This document shows, in pieces, positions 1 to 6,233 of a stretch of 13,012 nucleotides of DNA. The notes under the pieces are model-generated. The model was given only the letters and a program-made list of their open reading frames with translations. It searched no databases and had not been told where the DNA came from. Source of the stretch: Chloroflexota bacterium (GTDB lineage: Bacteria; Chloroflexota; Dormibacteria; Dormibacterales; Dormibacteraceae); the NCBI GenBank assembly GCA_005880525.1, contig VBFW01000092.1, forward strand, positions 1-13,012, given 5' to 3'. Positions within the stretch are counted from its first letter, which is position 1. Every line of letters starts with the position of its first letter. Position numbers and translations under genes: made by a program.

Positions 1-633
1 AACGTTGCCGTTCGCGTCCACCGCTACGCAGAGGTCAGCGGTCGGGCACGACACGCCCGTCAGGAAACATGGAGCCCCCGTAGAGGCCGAAAACCCGCAG
101 TTGGAACCGTCAATGTGGGTGACAGTCCATGCCGATGCGCCTCCGGTCGGGTTGCGAGACGTGACCACGTTCCCGACCTGGTCGACGGCTGCGCAGAAAC
201 TATTGCTTGGGCACGAGATGGCCGTCACGACATTGGAGCCGTCAACACGGGTCACAGTCCACGTTGACGGCCCACCCGTCGGGTCGGTGGATGTGATCAC
301 ATCGCCGGCAGCGCCCACGGCAACGCAGAGGGCGCTTGTGGGACAGGAGACGCCGACGAAACACGGAGACCACCCGCTCACCGCTGCACCGCAATCAGCG
401 CCGCGGACATGTGTCACCACCCATGCCTTTCCGGTTTGGTTTAGTGCGGGGGTCGGTGTCGCGGATGGACCTGGAATTGGAGGCCTGGTTGGCATGGCCA
501 GGGCTGGTGTCGGGGACGCGACCACAGCGGCGGTCGGCGTTGCTCTGGCTGGGATCGAAGCACGAGCCTGAGGCGCCGGGGCGCTGCCACAAGCGGTAAG
601 GATCAGAAGGGCGGTGAGAACGACGACTCTCAT
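1..633 (-). CDS. Secreted repeat lipoprotein, C-terminus beyond the window edge (partial)
   Basis: Read on the minus strand from ATG at 633, the frame stays open for 211 codons to the window edge. Residues 1-15 form a lipoprotein signal peptide: short basic start, hydrophobic stretch, lipobox LTAC with Cys15 as the lipidation site. Residues 16-68 are a Pro/Ala/Thr-rich linker. From about residue 69 comes an imperfect repeat: W-x-V-T-(H/R)-hydrophobic-x-G, then (G/A)-(V/I)-S-C-P, then C-x-A-V, then V-(I/V)-T-S and a PTGG turn. The SCP element recurs at about residues 96, 140 and 195, a spacing of 44 then 55 residues; the longer units add a Cys pair. This resembles surface proteins with propeller-like SCP/CAV repeats, so an extracytoplasmic surface role is likely; ligand and activity are unknown. 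No clear Shine-Dalgarno sequence precedes the ATG. The long plus-strand frame at 5-571 is its shadow. Confidence 0.8.
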   Translation of the reverse strand, partial: MRVVVLTALLILTACGSAPAPQARASIPARATPTAAVVASPTPALAMPTRPPIPGPSATPTPALNQTGKAWVVTHVRGADCGAAVSGWSPCFVGVSCPTSALCVAVGAAGDVITSTDPTGGPSTWTVTRVDGSNVVTAISCPSNSFCAAVDQVGNVVTSRNPTGGASAWTVTHIDGSNCGFSASTGAPCFLTGVSCPTADLCVAVDANGNV

Positions 634-761
634 GTACGCGCTAACGCGGACCTGGGACTTTTGGTACGCCCTGGTAATGCTGGATCGTCGCGTATTTGTG
701 GTGAGGTACGTTTAGGCGGCGGGGGAAATCTCACGGAGTGACTTCCAATGAAGCAGTCTTA

Positions 762-767
762 GGGAGG
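762..767 (+). promoter_or_regulatory. Ribosome binding site of the squalene-cyclase-like gene
   Basis: GGGAGG lies 10 bases before the ATG at 778. It is one of the clearest Shine-Dalgarno sequences in the window and fixes that start. I see no convincing promoter in the rest of the 634-777 gap between the divergent lipoprotein and this gene. Confidence 0.6.
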
Positions 768-777
768 ATTTGAAGCC

Positions 778-1794
778 ATGAACGTTGTCGAGTGGCTGCT
801 CGATTCCGACCCTGCGATCCGCTGGCAGGTGATGCGCGACCTCATCGGTGCACCGGCCGAGGAAGTTGCGGCCGAGCGCGCCCGCATCGCCAAGGAAGGT
901 TGGGGCGCACAGTTGCTCGCCCTCCAGCGGGACGACGGCCAGTGGGACGGCGGCTCGCCCAGGTTCAAGACCGAGGCCGGCGAGAAGTGGTGGCGATCGC
1001 TGCCCCCAGAAAGGCGAGGCACCCTCTTCCCCGAATGGACCTCGACGGCCTGGAGCCTGATGCTGCTCAGGCAGTTCGGTCTCGATCCGGCAAGCGCCGA
1101 AGCGCGCCGCGCCGTCCACCTGGTCCGTGAGCACGTCCAGTGGGAGCACGCCGGCGAGCCATTCTTCGCGGGTGAGGTGGAACCGTGCATCAACGGCAAG
1201 GCCACCGCCATCGGGGCCTACTTCGGCGAGAACGTCGAGCCCATCGTGGACCGGCTCCTCGGCGAGTAGATGAGCGATGGCGGGTGGAACTGCGAGCAGG
1301 AGAACGGCGCGACCGTGGGGTCATTCCACTCGACGATCGACGTGCTGGAGGGCCTGCTCGAGTACGAACTCGCGGTAGGAGGCAGGCCGGACGTGAACGC
1401 CGCCCGCATGCGCGGCCACGAGTACCTCCTCAACCGGCGGCTGTTTCGCCGGCTGTCGACCGGTGAGGTCGTCGACACGGCCTTCACGCGGTTCTCCTAT
1501 CCGACGTACTGGCACTACGACGTTCTTCGAGGGCTTGACTACCTGCGCGCGGCCGGCGTCGCTCCGGACGAGCGGATGGCCGCGGCGATCGAGCTGGTCG
1601 TATCCAAGCGCAGTGCGGACGGCCGCTGGCCACTCGAGAATCCCCATTCCGGCCGCATGCACTTCGCGCTGGATGAGGGGGAGGGCAAACCGAGCCGGTG
1701 GAACACGCTGCGAGCCATGCGCGTGCTCAGGTGGTACGAGGCTCCGCGATCCGTCGAGACAAAGGCCAAGACTTCGCTGGAAAAGATGGCCTAG
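778..1794 (+). pseudogene. Squalene-cyclase-like (alpha/alpha-toroid) protein interrupted by an in-frame TAG
   Basis: Two frames, 778-1269 (163 aa) and 1270-1794 (174 aa), are the halves of one 338-codon gene in a single frame. They are separated only by TAG at 1267-1269. The protein resembles proteins annotated as squalene cyclase (terpene cyclase/prenyltransferase toroid). It has QW-like motifs with Gln/Asp-Gly-x-Trp: LQRDDGQWDGG near residue 50, SDGGWNCEQ just after the stop, and SADGRWPLE near the end. The stop falls inside the second motif, where homologues typically carry Gln, so one CAG-to-TAG change explains it. I do not see the DxDD acid motif of true squalene-hopene cyclases, so the substrate is unknown. 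Reinitiation at the ATG touching the stop could yield a second half-protein, but no good ribosome site precedes it. Its stop lies 7 bases from the end of the convergent DinB gene. Confidence 0.75.
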
Positions 1795-1801
1795 CCGGAG
1801 G

Positions 1802-2299
1802 TTATCGCACCTCGCGGGCGTGCCCGGTCGCTTCGGCGTACGCCCAGACCTGGAGGTCGGGCGGCTCGAGGCCGAGCGCCGTCAGGATTGAGCAGATCTG
1901 TTCGCGGTGCACGCTTCCGTGGTGCAGCGCTTGCGCGATCGGCACGAACGACTCTGCTTCGTAGGCGCCCTGGTCCAGGCTGACCTTGTACCGCGCGTCG
2001 AGCGGATCCGCGAGGTACTGCTCCCAAAGCCGCGCGGCCTCCTCGACCCTGGCCTCCAGCTCGTTGAGGTCGCTGACGTCGCTCTCGTCGCCTTCAGCCC
2101 ACGCGGGACGCGTGACCTTGGCGCGCGGCAAGTAGCCGGCGTCCGCGTAGATGAGGTGGTTGAACGTGGAGATGATGGTGCCGTACGTGCCGGTCGCCGT
2201 CGCGTTCAGCTGGTTCGGCGTGAGCGCGCTGCAGAACTCGAGCAGGCGCTTGGTCGCCCAGGCGTTGTGGCGGAACGCTTCCAGCAGCAGCTCGTCCAT
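1802..2299 (-). CDS. DinB family protein
   Basis: 165 aa from ATG at 2299; a GTG at 2305 in the same frame would add two residues. It has the DinB/YfiT four-helix-bundle pattern and the three metal-binding histidines: His48 in NHLIYAD and His127/His131 in HHGSVHREQI. DinB-superfamily proteins are cytoplasmic, divalent-metal-binding, and often act as thiol-dependent (bacillithiol or mycothiol) transferases or hydrolases. They are named for damage induction in Bacillus and are unrelated to the polymerase called DinB in E. coli. The substrate cannot be read from sequence. It is the last gene of a minus-strand trio with the membrane protein (gap about 16 bases) and the PPOX oxidoreductase. A TAGACT box at 2309-2314 could give it an extra near-leaderless promoter, but this is weak. 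Confidence 0.85.
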   Translation of the reverse strand: MDELLLEAFRHNAWATKRLLEFCSALTPNQLNATATGTYGTIISTFNHLIYADAGYLPRAKVTRPAWAEGDESDVSDLNELEARVEEAARLWEQYLADPLDARYKVSLDQGAYEAESFVPIAQALHHGSVHREQICSILTALGLEPPDLQVWAYAEATGHAREVR

Positions 2300-2315
2300 A
2301 AGCACCCAAGTCTAG

Positions 2316-2717
2316 TCACCGCCTGGGCTGCTCCCGCTGGAGCCAGAGCAGCACTGCGCTTGGCACCGTCATCACAACACCGAGGACGAGGATGATTGCG
2401 ATCATCACCGGGCTCGGCGGCTCGACCGAGTCGCTGCTCAACGCGTAGAGGAGCGCGCCGGTCAAGAGCAGCACGCCACCGAAGACGAGGGCGATGACAA
2501 GGCAGCCTCCGCTGACCTGGCGGCGTCCACTTCGGAACAGGCTGTAGCCCGAGCTCGCCGCCACGCCCGCCGAACCCAGCCCGACGACGAGGTCGAACGC
2601 GACGCTGCCCGGATCAGGCGACGCGCCCAGCAGCTCCTGGATGAGCGCACTGGTTGCCAGCAGGGCGCACAGGCCGCCGACGACCAGCCCGACCCATTTG
2701 TAGACGCCCTCGATCAC
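2316..2717 (-). CDS. Small four-helix membrane protein of unknown function
   Basis: 133 aa from GTG at 2717. Four hydrophobic segments sit at about residues 9-29, 41-61, 70-93 and 103-126, with Arg-rich loops (SGRRQ near 65) and a basic tail (REQPRR). This indicates an integral inner-membrane protein with a mainly cytoplasmic positive tail. I recognise no family motif. The start lies 10 bases after the PPOX stop and the stop about 16 bases before the DinB start, so the three genes are very likely co-transcribed. The ribosome site is weak, which fits translational coupling to the upstream gene. Confidence 0.7.
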   Translation of the reverse strand: MIEGVYKWVGLVVGGLCALLATSALIQELLGASPDPGSVAFDLVVGLGSAGVAASSGYSLFRSGRRQVSGGCLVIALVFGGVLLLTGALLYALSSDSVEPPSPVMIAIILVLGVVMTVPSAVLLWLQREQPRR

Positions 2718-2727
2718 GACTGGTGGG

Positions 2728-3165
2728 TTAGAAGCCGCGGAGTTTCTTCGGCGTGATGCGCACCGCCACCGAGTACTCGCTCGCCATCTTGGCAGGCGTA
2801 CCGAGCTTCAGCCGCGCGATCTCGGTGCGGTACTTCGCCATGTAGGGCCGGTTCTTGTTGAGCGGCAATGCCCTCGTGTCTACGGCGGCCGTGCCGGTGA
2901 GGATCACGATGCCGTCGCCGTGCTTCTTGCTGTCAAGGTTCAATGCGACGTTCGGGTTGCGGGCGATGTTCTTCAGCTTTGCCTGGTTCGGGATGCTGTA
3001 CATGAGCGCGGTGTCGCCTTCCCAGATGAACCAGACGGCGTTGGGCTGGGGCGTGCCATCGGCGGCAACCGTCGTCAGCCACACGATGGGTTCGGTTCTG
3101 AGAAGGCGCTCGGCGTACCTGCCGAATGGGGTGCTCGCGTCAATGAAGGTCTTGACGGCCATCAT
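2728..3165 (-). CDS. PPOX-class F420-dependent oxidoreductase (Rv3369-like)
   Basis: About 145 aa from ATG at 3165 (a second ATG follows at 3162). It has the split-barrel fold signature of the pyridoxamine-5'-phosphate-oxidase-like superfamily: an N-terminal IVWLTTVAADGTPQPNAVWF strand pair, then MYSIPNQAKLKNIARNPNVALNL, the typical flavin-phosphate-side region. It closely recalls the Rv3369-type family of F420-binding oxidoreductases in Actinomycetota and relatives. These cytoplasmic enzymes use F420H2 to reduce quinones or other small molecules; the substrate here is unknown. A longer start at 3216 was rejected because it would run into the divergent MOSC gene and adds a non-homologous leader. 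It is the first gene of the trio with the membrane protein and DinB. Confidence 0.85.
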   Translation of the reverse strand: MMAVKTFIDASTPFGRYAERLLRTEPIVWLTTVAADGTPQPNAVWFIWEGDTALMYSIPNQAKLKNIARNPNVALNLDSKKHGDGIVILTGTAAVDTRALPLNKNRPYMAKYRTEIARLKLGTPAKMASEYSVAVRITPKKLRGF

Positions 3166-3170
3166 GCCCG

Positions 3171-3176
3171 AGAATA
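3171..3176 (-). promoter_or_regulatory. Candidate leaderless -10 box of the PPOX trio
   Basis: On the minus strand TATTCT lies 5 bases before the ATG at 3165. That spacing is expected of a leaderless transcript beginning at the start codon, and no Shine-Dalgarno sequence is present. I see no good -35. The call rests on one six-base match and the lack of a ribosome site. Confidence 0.25.
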
Positions 3177-3184
3177 GGTGCCTG

Positions 3185-3655
3185 ATGGGTGCAGCGCAAG
3201 GCAAGGTCCAAGCCATCTACATTGCGGCCAAGCACGGCGAGCTGCCGCACGAGGTCGACGTGGCGGTGGCGCAGGCGGGTCGCGGCATCGAGGGCGATCG
3301 CAACTTCGACGACGCCGATCCCGACTCCTGCAACATCACTCTGATCGAAGCCGAGACATTCGACGACCTGAAGGCGCGCCACGGGTTCGAGATCACTCCC
3401 CTCGAGTCGCGGCGGCAGGTGCTGGTGAGAGGCGTCAACCTCGGCGAGTTCGTCGGGCGGCGCTTCCAGGTCGGCGACGTCGAATGCGAGGGCGAGGAGC
3501 GCTGCGAGCCTTGCAACCACCTGGCGAAGATGGTGGGCACTCAGGACGTGCTGCGGGGGCTGCTCCACACCGGGCTGCGCGGGGTCATCGTCAAGAGCGG
3601 GACGATCCGGGTGGGTGACGCGGTCCGGCTGTCGGCGGTGGCCGAGCGCCTCTAA
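3185..3655 (+). CDS. MOSC domain-containing protein
   Basis: 156 aa from ATG at 3185; an in-frame ATG at 3164 is possible but would overlap the divergent PPOX start. This is a single MOSC (molybdenum cofactor sulfurase C-terminal) domain. Early on is the AQAGRGIEGDRNF segment (residues 29-41), then the conserved core LIEAETFDDL, a V-R-G-V-N-L-G-E-F strand, and near residue 107 the motif RCEPCNHL whose Cys is the family's presumed sulfur or cofactor ligand. Stand-alone bacterial MOSC proteins such as YiiM and YuaD bind Mo-cofactor and take part in sulfur transfer or reduction of N-hydroxylated compounds. Which of these applies cannot be told. Only 19 bases separate it from the divergent PPOX gene, so the promoters must overlap coding sequence. 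Confidence 0.88.
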   Translation: MGAAQGKVQAIYIAAKHGELPHEVDVAVAQAGRGIEGDRNFDDADPDSCNITLIEAETFDDLKARHGFEITPLESRRQVLVRGVNLGEFVGRRFQVGDVECEGEERCEPCNHLAKMVGTQDVLRGLLHTGLRGVIVKSGTIRVGDAVRLSAVAERL

Positions 3656-3750
3656 ACGCGCCGAGTCGCGCCGCAGGCGGCGAGCAAAGACGCACTCAGC
3701 ACGACTGCCGCCCGCGGCATATCAATACAACGAAGACTCGTGGAAGGCCG

Positions 3751-4185
3751 TTACGCGACTTCCCGGCGCGGCACGGGAGCCGTCCGATGAGGCTTTGGGC
3801 CGAGGTTTCGCTCGAAGACCGTCCGGTACTGCAGCAGCACCTGGCGCATGGCCTCGGTCTTGTCCCGCGGGCGCCCGTTGGCGGCGGCGGCTGCGTCGTG
3901 GCGGGCCTGCTGCATCTCGCGCGGCAGCCGCGCGTGATCGAGCGGTTGGCCGCGGGCGCTGAGCAGCGACATCACGAGCGAATCCGCCTCGCCGACAGCC
4001 CACTGTGGCTCGTACAGGAATCGCCCAGAGATGCGCTCCCATCCGACCTCGAATCGATTTCGAATCTGTTCGGGCAGCGGCGCCAGCCGCGGCGGCCGGG
4101 CCTTGATCGCACGCACGATGCCGACAACGACCGCGACGACCCACAGCGCGATGACGACGTCAACGGTCAGTGTCACTAAATCCAT
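3751..4185 (-). CDS. Membrane-anchored protein of unknown function, intact member of a tandem pair
   Basis: 144 aa from ATG at 4185, preceded by GGAGGT at 4192-4197 (6-base spacer). Residues 3-27 form one hydrophobic segment. A basic juxtamembrane stretch (RAIKARPPR) follows, then a soluble, mostly helical region. That region contains AVGEADSLVMSLL (63-75), a charged Arg/Gln/Ala helix, and a C-terminal EAMRQVLLQYRTVFE segment. The likely topology is an N-terminal anchor with a cytoplasmic tail. I recognise no catalytic motif or family. A decayed relative lies immediately upstream at 4240-4520, sharing the C-terminal region at about 40 percent identity by eye and a similar ribosome site, so the pair arose by tandem duplication. 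It converges on the MOSC gene. Confidence 0.7.
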   Translation of the reverse strand: MDLVTLTVDVVIALWVVAVVVGIVRAIKARPPRLAPLPEQIRNRFEVGWERISGRFLYEPQWAVGEADSLVMSLLSARGQPLDHARLPREMQQARHDAAAAANGRPRDKTEAMRQVLLQYRTVFERNLGPKPHRTAPVPRREVA

Positions 4186-4191
4186 AGCGGC

Positions 4192-4197
4192 ACCTCC
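4192..4197 (-). promoter_or_regulatory. Ribosome binding site of the intact tandem paralogue
   Basis: GGAGGT with a 6-base spacer before ATG at 4185. The bases around it (A-T-GGAGGT) match those before the upstream paralogue, which supports both starts and a duplication that included the 5' flank. Confidence 0.6.
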
Positions 4198-4239
4198 ATC
4201 TAAAAGAAACGTGTGACGCCCGGCGGGTTACCCCTTTGG

Positions 4240-4520
4240 CTAAGAGGCGATCTCCCGCCGACCCTTCGTCTCGCCACGCTCTTCTGGCCGTGCGTGTTCC
4301 TCGATCACCGCGCGGTAGTGAAGCAGCGCCTGCCTCATACCCTCGGTGCCGCCTTTGCCTTCCTGGCCGACTGCCTCACGGCGCGCGCGCCGCATGTTGG
4401 CCGGCAGCTTGTCTTCCGCCAGCGGGTGCTCGCGCTCACCAAGCAGGGCAAGCAAGAGCGCGTCGGCTTCTCGGACGGCATCATGATGATTCCCAGAACG
4501 ACGATCGTCGTTGTGTCCAT
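4240..4520 (-). pseudogene. Decayed tandem paralogue with internal deletion and frameshift
   Basis: From ATG at 4520, with GGAGG at 4531-4535, the first 12-14 codons read MDTTTIVVLGII, the beginning of a membrane helix like that of the gene at 3751-4185. The homology then resumes in another frame: AVREADALLLALLGE starts at 4479, continues through the GMRQALLHYRAVIEE segment and ends in RREIAS with TAG at 4240-4242. In the intact copy 186 bases separate ATG from the Ala codon of AVGEAD; here 41 do. About 145 bases are therefore missing, which is not a multiple of three and explains the frame change. Most of the TM helix and the whole juxtamembrane region (about residues 13-62) are lost. The C-terminal frame could start only at TTG 4455 or later, giving a soluble 71-aa fragment without a ribosome site. 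An assembly error is the main alternative. Confidence 0.7.
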
Positions 4521-4530
4521 AAGTTCAAAA

Positions 4531-4535
4531 CCTCC
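4531..4535 (-). promoter_or_regulatory. Ribosome binding site of the decayed paralogue
   Basis: GGAGG 10 bases before ATG at 4520, in the same A-T-GGAGG context as the intact copy. The signal is preserved although the reading frame behind it is broken. Confidence 0.45.
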
Positions 4536-4598
4536 ATTTAGGGAACGCCAAACTTCGCCGGAGGGACTGAACTAGACCGAATTCGAACTCGGGCGGGG

Positions 4599-5210
4599 CT
4601 AGGCTCTGAGGCTCTCCAGCTGCGAGGTCATCTCGCCGTAATGAACTCGGAGGTGGGAAATGCCTGGCCGCGCCAGGAACTGCCATCTCGGGATCCCGTG
4701 CAGGTCTTCGATCTCAGGCCACACGGGATCGTCGGCGTAGCCTCGCTCCCTGGCCCGAGCCGACTTCAGGTCGACCGGCTGGTCGAACCACTCCTGCGGC
4801 GTGGAGTCGAGCCACGCGAGCGCATCGGGTCCCATCGCCGACAGGTATTCGATCACCCGCTGGCGGGGCACCGTCCGCGCCACGTTGTCGGCCGCCTCCC
4901 TGGTTGCGCCGGCGCCAAAGAAGGCCTCAGGGTGGCGGACGTCCTTCCACTCGGCGCCCTCGACGAGCTCGGGCAGGTCTCGCAGGACGCAGTTCACCAC
5001 CCAGTCGAGCGACCGCGCCGCATGCCACACGGTGAATCCGATCAGGTTGGCGCCATCGAAGGGACGGGCCGTCCACTCGTCGTCGGTGGCTTGGCTCGCG
5101 AATCCCTTGAGGCCGTTGAACGACCCGTTCAGCTGGAAACGAAGAAGCGGCTTGATTCCGGGAGGATAAGCGAAGCGGGAATCTCCCGCAACGCTCAGCG
5201 GTTGCAGCAA
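4599..5210 (-). CDS. DinB-like metal-binding protein
   Basis: Up to 203 aa. The fold signature is a DinB/mycothiol-transferase-like bundle with three spaced metal ligands: His63 in TVWHAARSLDW, and His186 and His190 in HLRVHYGEM at the C-terminus. The region starting LLRFQLNGSF and the W-H-x-x-R-S-L-D-W motif are typical of DinB_2-type members. These are cytoplasmic proteins presumed to bind Zn or Ni and to handle thiol conjugates; the exact reaction is unknown. The start is uncertain. The only standard start upstream of the domain is TTG at 5210, three bases from the divergent Ddn-type gene, and no ATG or GTG occurs before the domain. It is only distantly similar to the DinB protein at 1802-2299. 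Confidence 0.75.
   Translation of the reverse strand: MLQPLSVAGDSRFAYPPGIKPLLRFQLNGSFNGLKGFASQATDDEWTARPFDGANLIGFTVWHAARSLDWVVNCVLRDLPELVEGAEWKDVRHPEAFFGAGATREAADNVARTVPRQRVIEYLSAMGPDALAWLDSTPQEWFDQPVDLKSARARERGYADDPVWPEIEDLHGIPRWQFLARPGISHLRVHYGEMTSQLESLRA
5175..5189. promoter_or_regulatory. Small perfect inverted repeat near the divergent DinB/Ddn starts
   Basis: GCGGGA, three bases, TCCCGC. It lies within the first codons of the DinB-like frame if TTG 5210 is the start, or in a shared control region if DinB starts further in. It could be an operator, but a 6-bp arm is common by chance in GC-rich DNA. Confidence 0.2.
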
Positions 5211-5213
5211 TTC

Positions 5214-5630
5214 ATGAGCTCAATGGGTGACTTCAACCGCGACCTCGTCGAAGACATGCGAGCCAACAAGGGCAAGCCGACATCAGGTCCGTTCGTCGGT
5301 CGTGACGTCCTGATTCTCACGACCAAGGGCGCGAAGTCCGGCGAGACTCGCGTGACGCCGATCGTGTATTCCCGGGACGGCGAGAGGTACGTCATCATCG
5401 CCTCGAAGGGCGGAGCGCCAACCAACCCGCACTGGTTCCACAACCTGGCGGCGCACCCGCACGTGACAGTCGAGGTCGATGGCGAGAAGTTCGCGGCGCA
5501 TGCGCGCGTCGTCGACGAAGACGAGTACGAGCGCCTGTACCTGCACCACGCAACCAAGAATCCGGCTTTCCACGATTACCGGAAGAAGACCACGCGGAAG
5601 ATTCCGGTGGTGCTGCTGGAGCGGGTCTAG
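5214..5630 (+). CDS. Nitroreductase family deazaflavin-dependent oxidoreductase (Ddn-like)
   Basis: 138 aa from ATG at 5214 (ATG at 5223 also possible). It carries the Ddn family landmarks in order: a basic N-terminal helix, VLILTTKGAKSGETRVTPI (the strand and KSG loop that bind F420), YVIIASKGGAPTNPHWFHNL, and AHPHVTVEVDGEKFAA. Length and motifs match the F420H2-dependent family of M. tuberculosis Ddn (Rv3547), cytoplasmic or membrane-associated enzymes that reduce quinones or nitro compounds. The physiological substrate is unknown. It diverges from the DinB-like gene and converges on the VOC gene with only 3 bases between stops. No ribosome site precedes the ATG, so the transcript may be leaderless. 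Confidence 0.88.
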   Translation: MSSMGDFNRDLVEDMRANKGKPTSGPFVGRDVLILTTKGAKSGETRVTPIVYSRDGERYVIIASKGGAPTNPHWFHNLAAHPHVTVEVDGEKFAAHARVVDEDEYERLYLHHATKNPAFHDYRKKTTRKIPVVLLERV

Positions 5631-5633
5631 GCT

Positions 5634-6233
5634 CTAGCTGCTCTCGTCGAGGCCCGCGCGGAGCAGGCCGGCCAGGTCCAGGCGACGGTTGCCCAGAGCG
5701 TAGTGGCCGTTGGCGTCGCGGTCCCACTCTTTCTCGGGCCGGTCCCAGCACAGCTCGAGGCCGTTCTCCTCCGGGTCGCGCAGGTAGATCGCCTCGTGCG
5801 TGCCGTGGTCGTTGAAGCCGTCGATGGCGTAGCCCGCGTCGCGCAGCCGGCGCAGCGCGTCGCCAAGCCCGGCCCGCGTCGGGTAGCGGATCGCGACGTG
5901 ATAGAGGCCGGTCGTCCCCGGAGGTGGCGGGCTGCCGCCCTTCGACTCCCACGTGTTGAAGCCGAGGTGGTGGTGGTAGCCGCCGGCGGACATGAAGAGC
6001 ATCGTCGGGGCCTCGACAACGACGTCGAAGCCGAGGATGCCGACGTAGAAGTCTTTGATCTTGCCCAGGTCGGAGGCTCGCAGGTGGACGTGGCCGATGT
6101 CCACGCCGTCTTCGATCGGACGGGGCGCCCGCTCGACCGGCGCCGCTCCGGCCTTGCTGCCCGGGTTGCCCACGTACGAGCCTGTGCGCGTCTCGGTTTC
6201 AGCCGGCGCCTTGGTCTGCTCTTTCAGGTCCAT
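5634..6233 (-). CDS. VOC-family dioxygenase/glyoxalase (catechol-2,3-dioxygenase-like)
   Basis: 199 aa from ATG at 6233. Two beta-alpha-beta-beta-beta modules follow a 40-residue polar leader. Module one begins GHVHLRASDLGKIKDFYVGILGF (residues 47-69), with HHHLGFNTWES near 87-97. Module two holds LYHVAIRYP and NGLELCWDRPE. Expected metal ligands of the family are present: His48, His112 and Glu160. This pattern is closest to the CatE/YfiE-like branch of extradiol dioxygenases and related glyoxalases, which cleave or rearrange small oxygenated substrates using Fe(II) or another metal; the substrate is unknown. The first 35 bases overlap the end of the upstream glycosyltransferase gene, implying co-transcription. 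A possible GAAGGG ribosome site precedes the ATG. Confidence 0.85.
   Translation of the reverse strand: MDLKEQTKAPAETETRTGSYVGNPGSKAGAAPVERAPRPIEDGVDIGHVHLRASDLGKIKDFYVGILGFDVVVEAPTMLFMSAGGYHHHLGFNTWESKGGSPPPPGTTGLYHVAIRYPTRAGLGDALRRLRDAGYAIDGFNDHGTHEAIYLRDPEENGLELCWDRPEKEWDRDANGHYALGNRRLDLAGLLRAGLDESS

Noticed and set aside
5..571. 188-codon plus-strand ORF as a protein gene
   Set aside because: Its product has no signal, domain or repeat of its own. The opposite strand encodes a coherent lipoprotein with lipobox and Cys repeats across the same bases.
1267..1269. TAG as a recoded (pyrrolysine or readthrough) codon
   Set aside because: TAG is used as the ordinary stop of several other genes in the window, and no recoding machinery or downstream structure is visible.
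2855..3184. Long N-terminal extension of the MOSC protein (frame open from 2855)
   Set aside because: It is antisense to the well-supported PPOX gene, and MOSC homology begins only after ATG 3185.
3669..3682. CGCCGC/GCGGCG hairpin after the MOSC gene as a terminator
   Set aside because: The loop would be two bases (or a 5-bp stem with four), and no T-run follows; such matches are frequent in GC-rich DNA.
4641..5213. Long N-terminal extension of the Ddn-type protein (frame open from 4641)
   Set aside because: It is antisense to the DinB-like gene; the Ddn family normally has about 130-150 residues, matched from ATG 5214.
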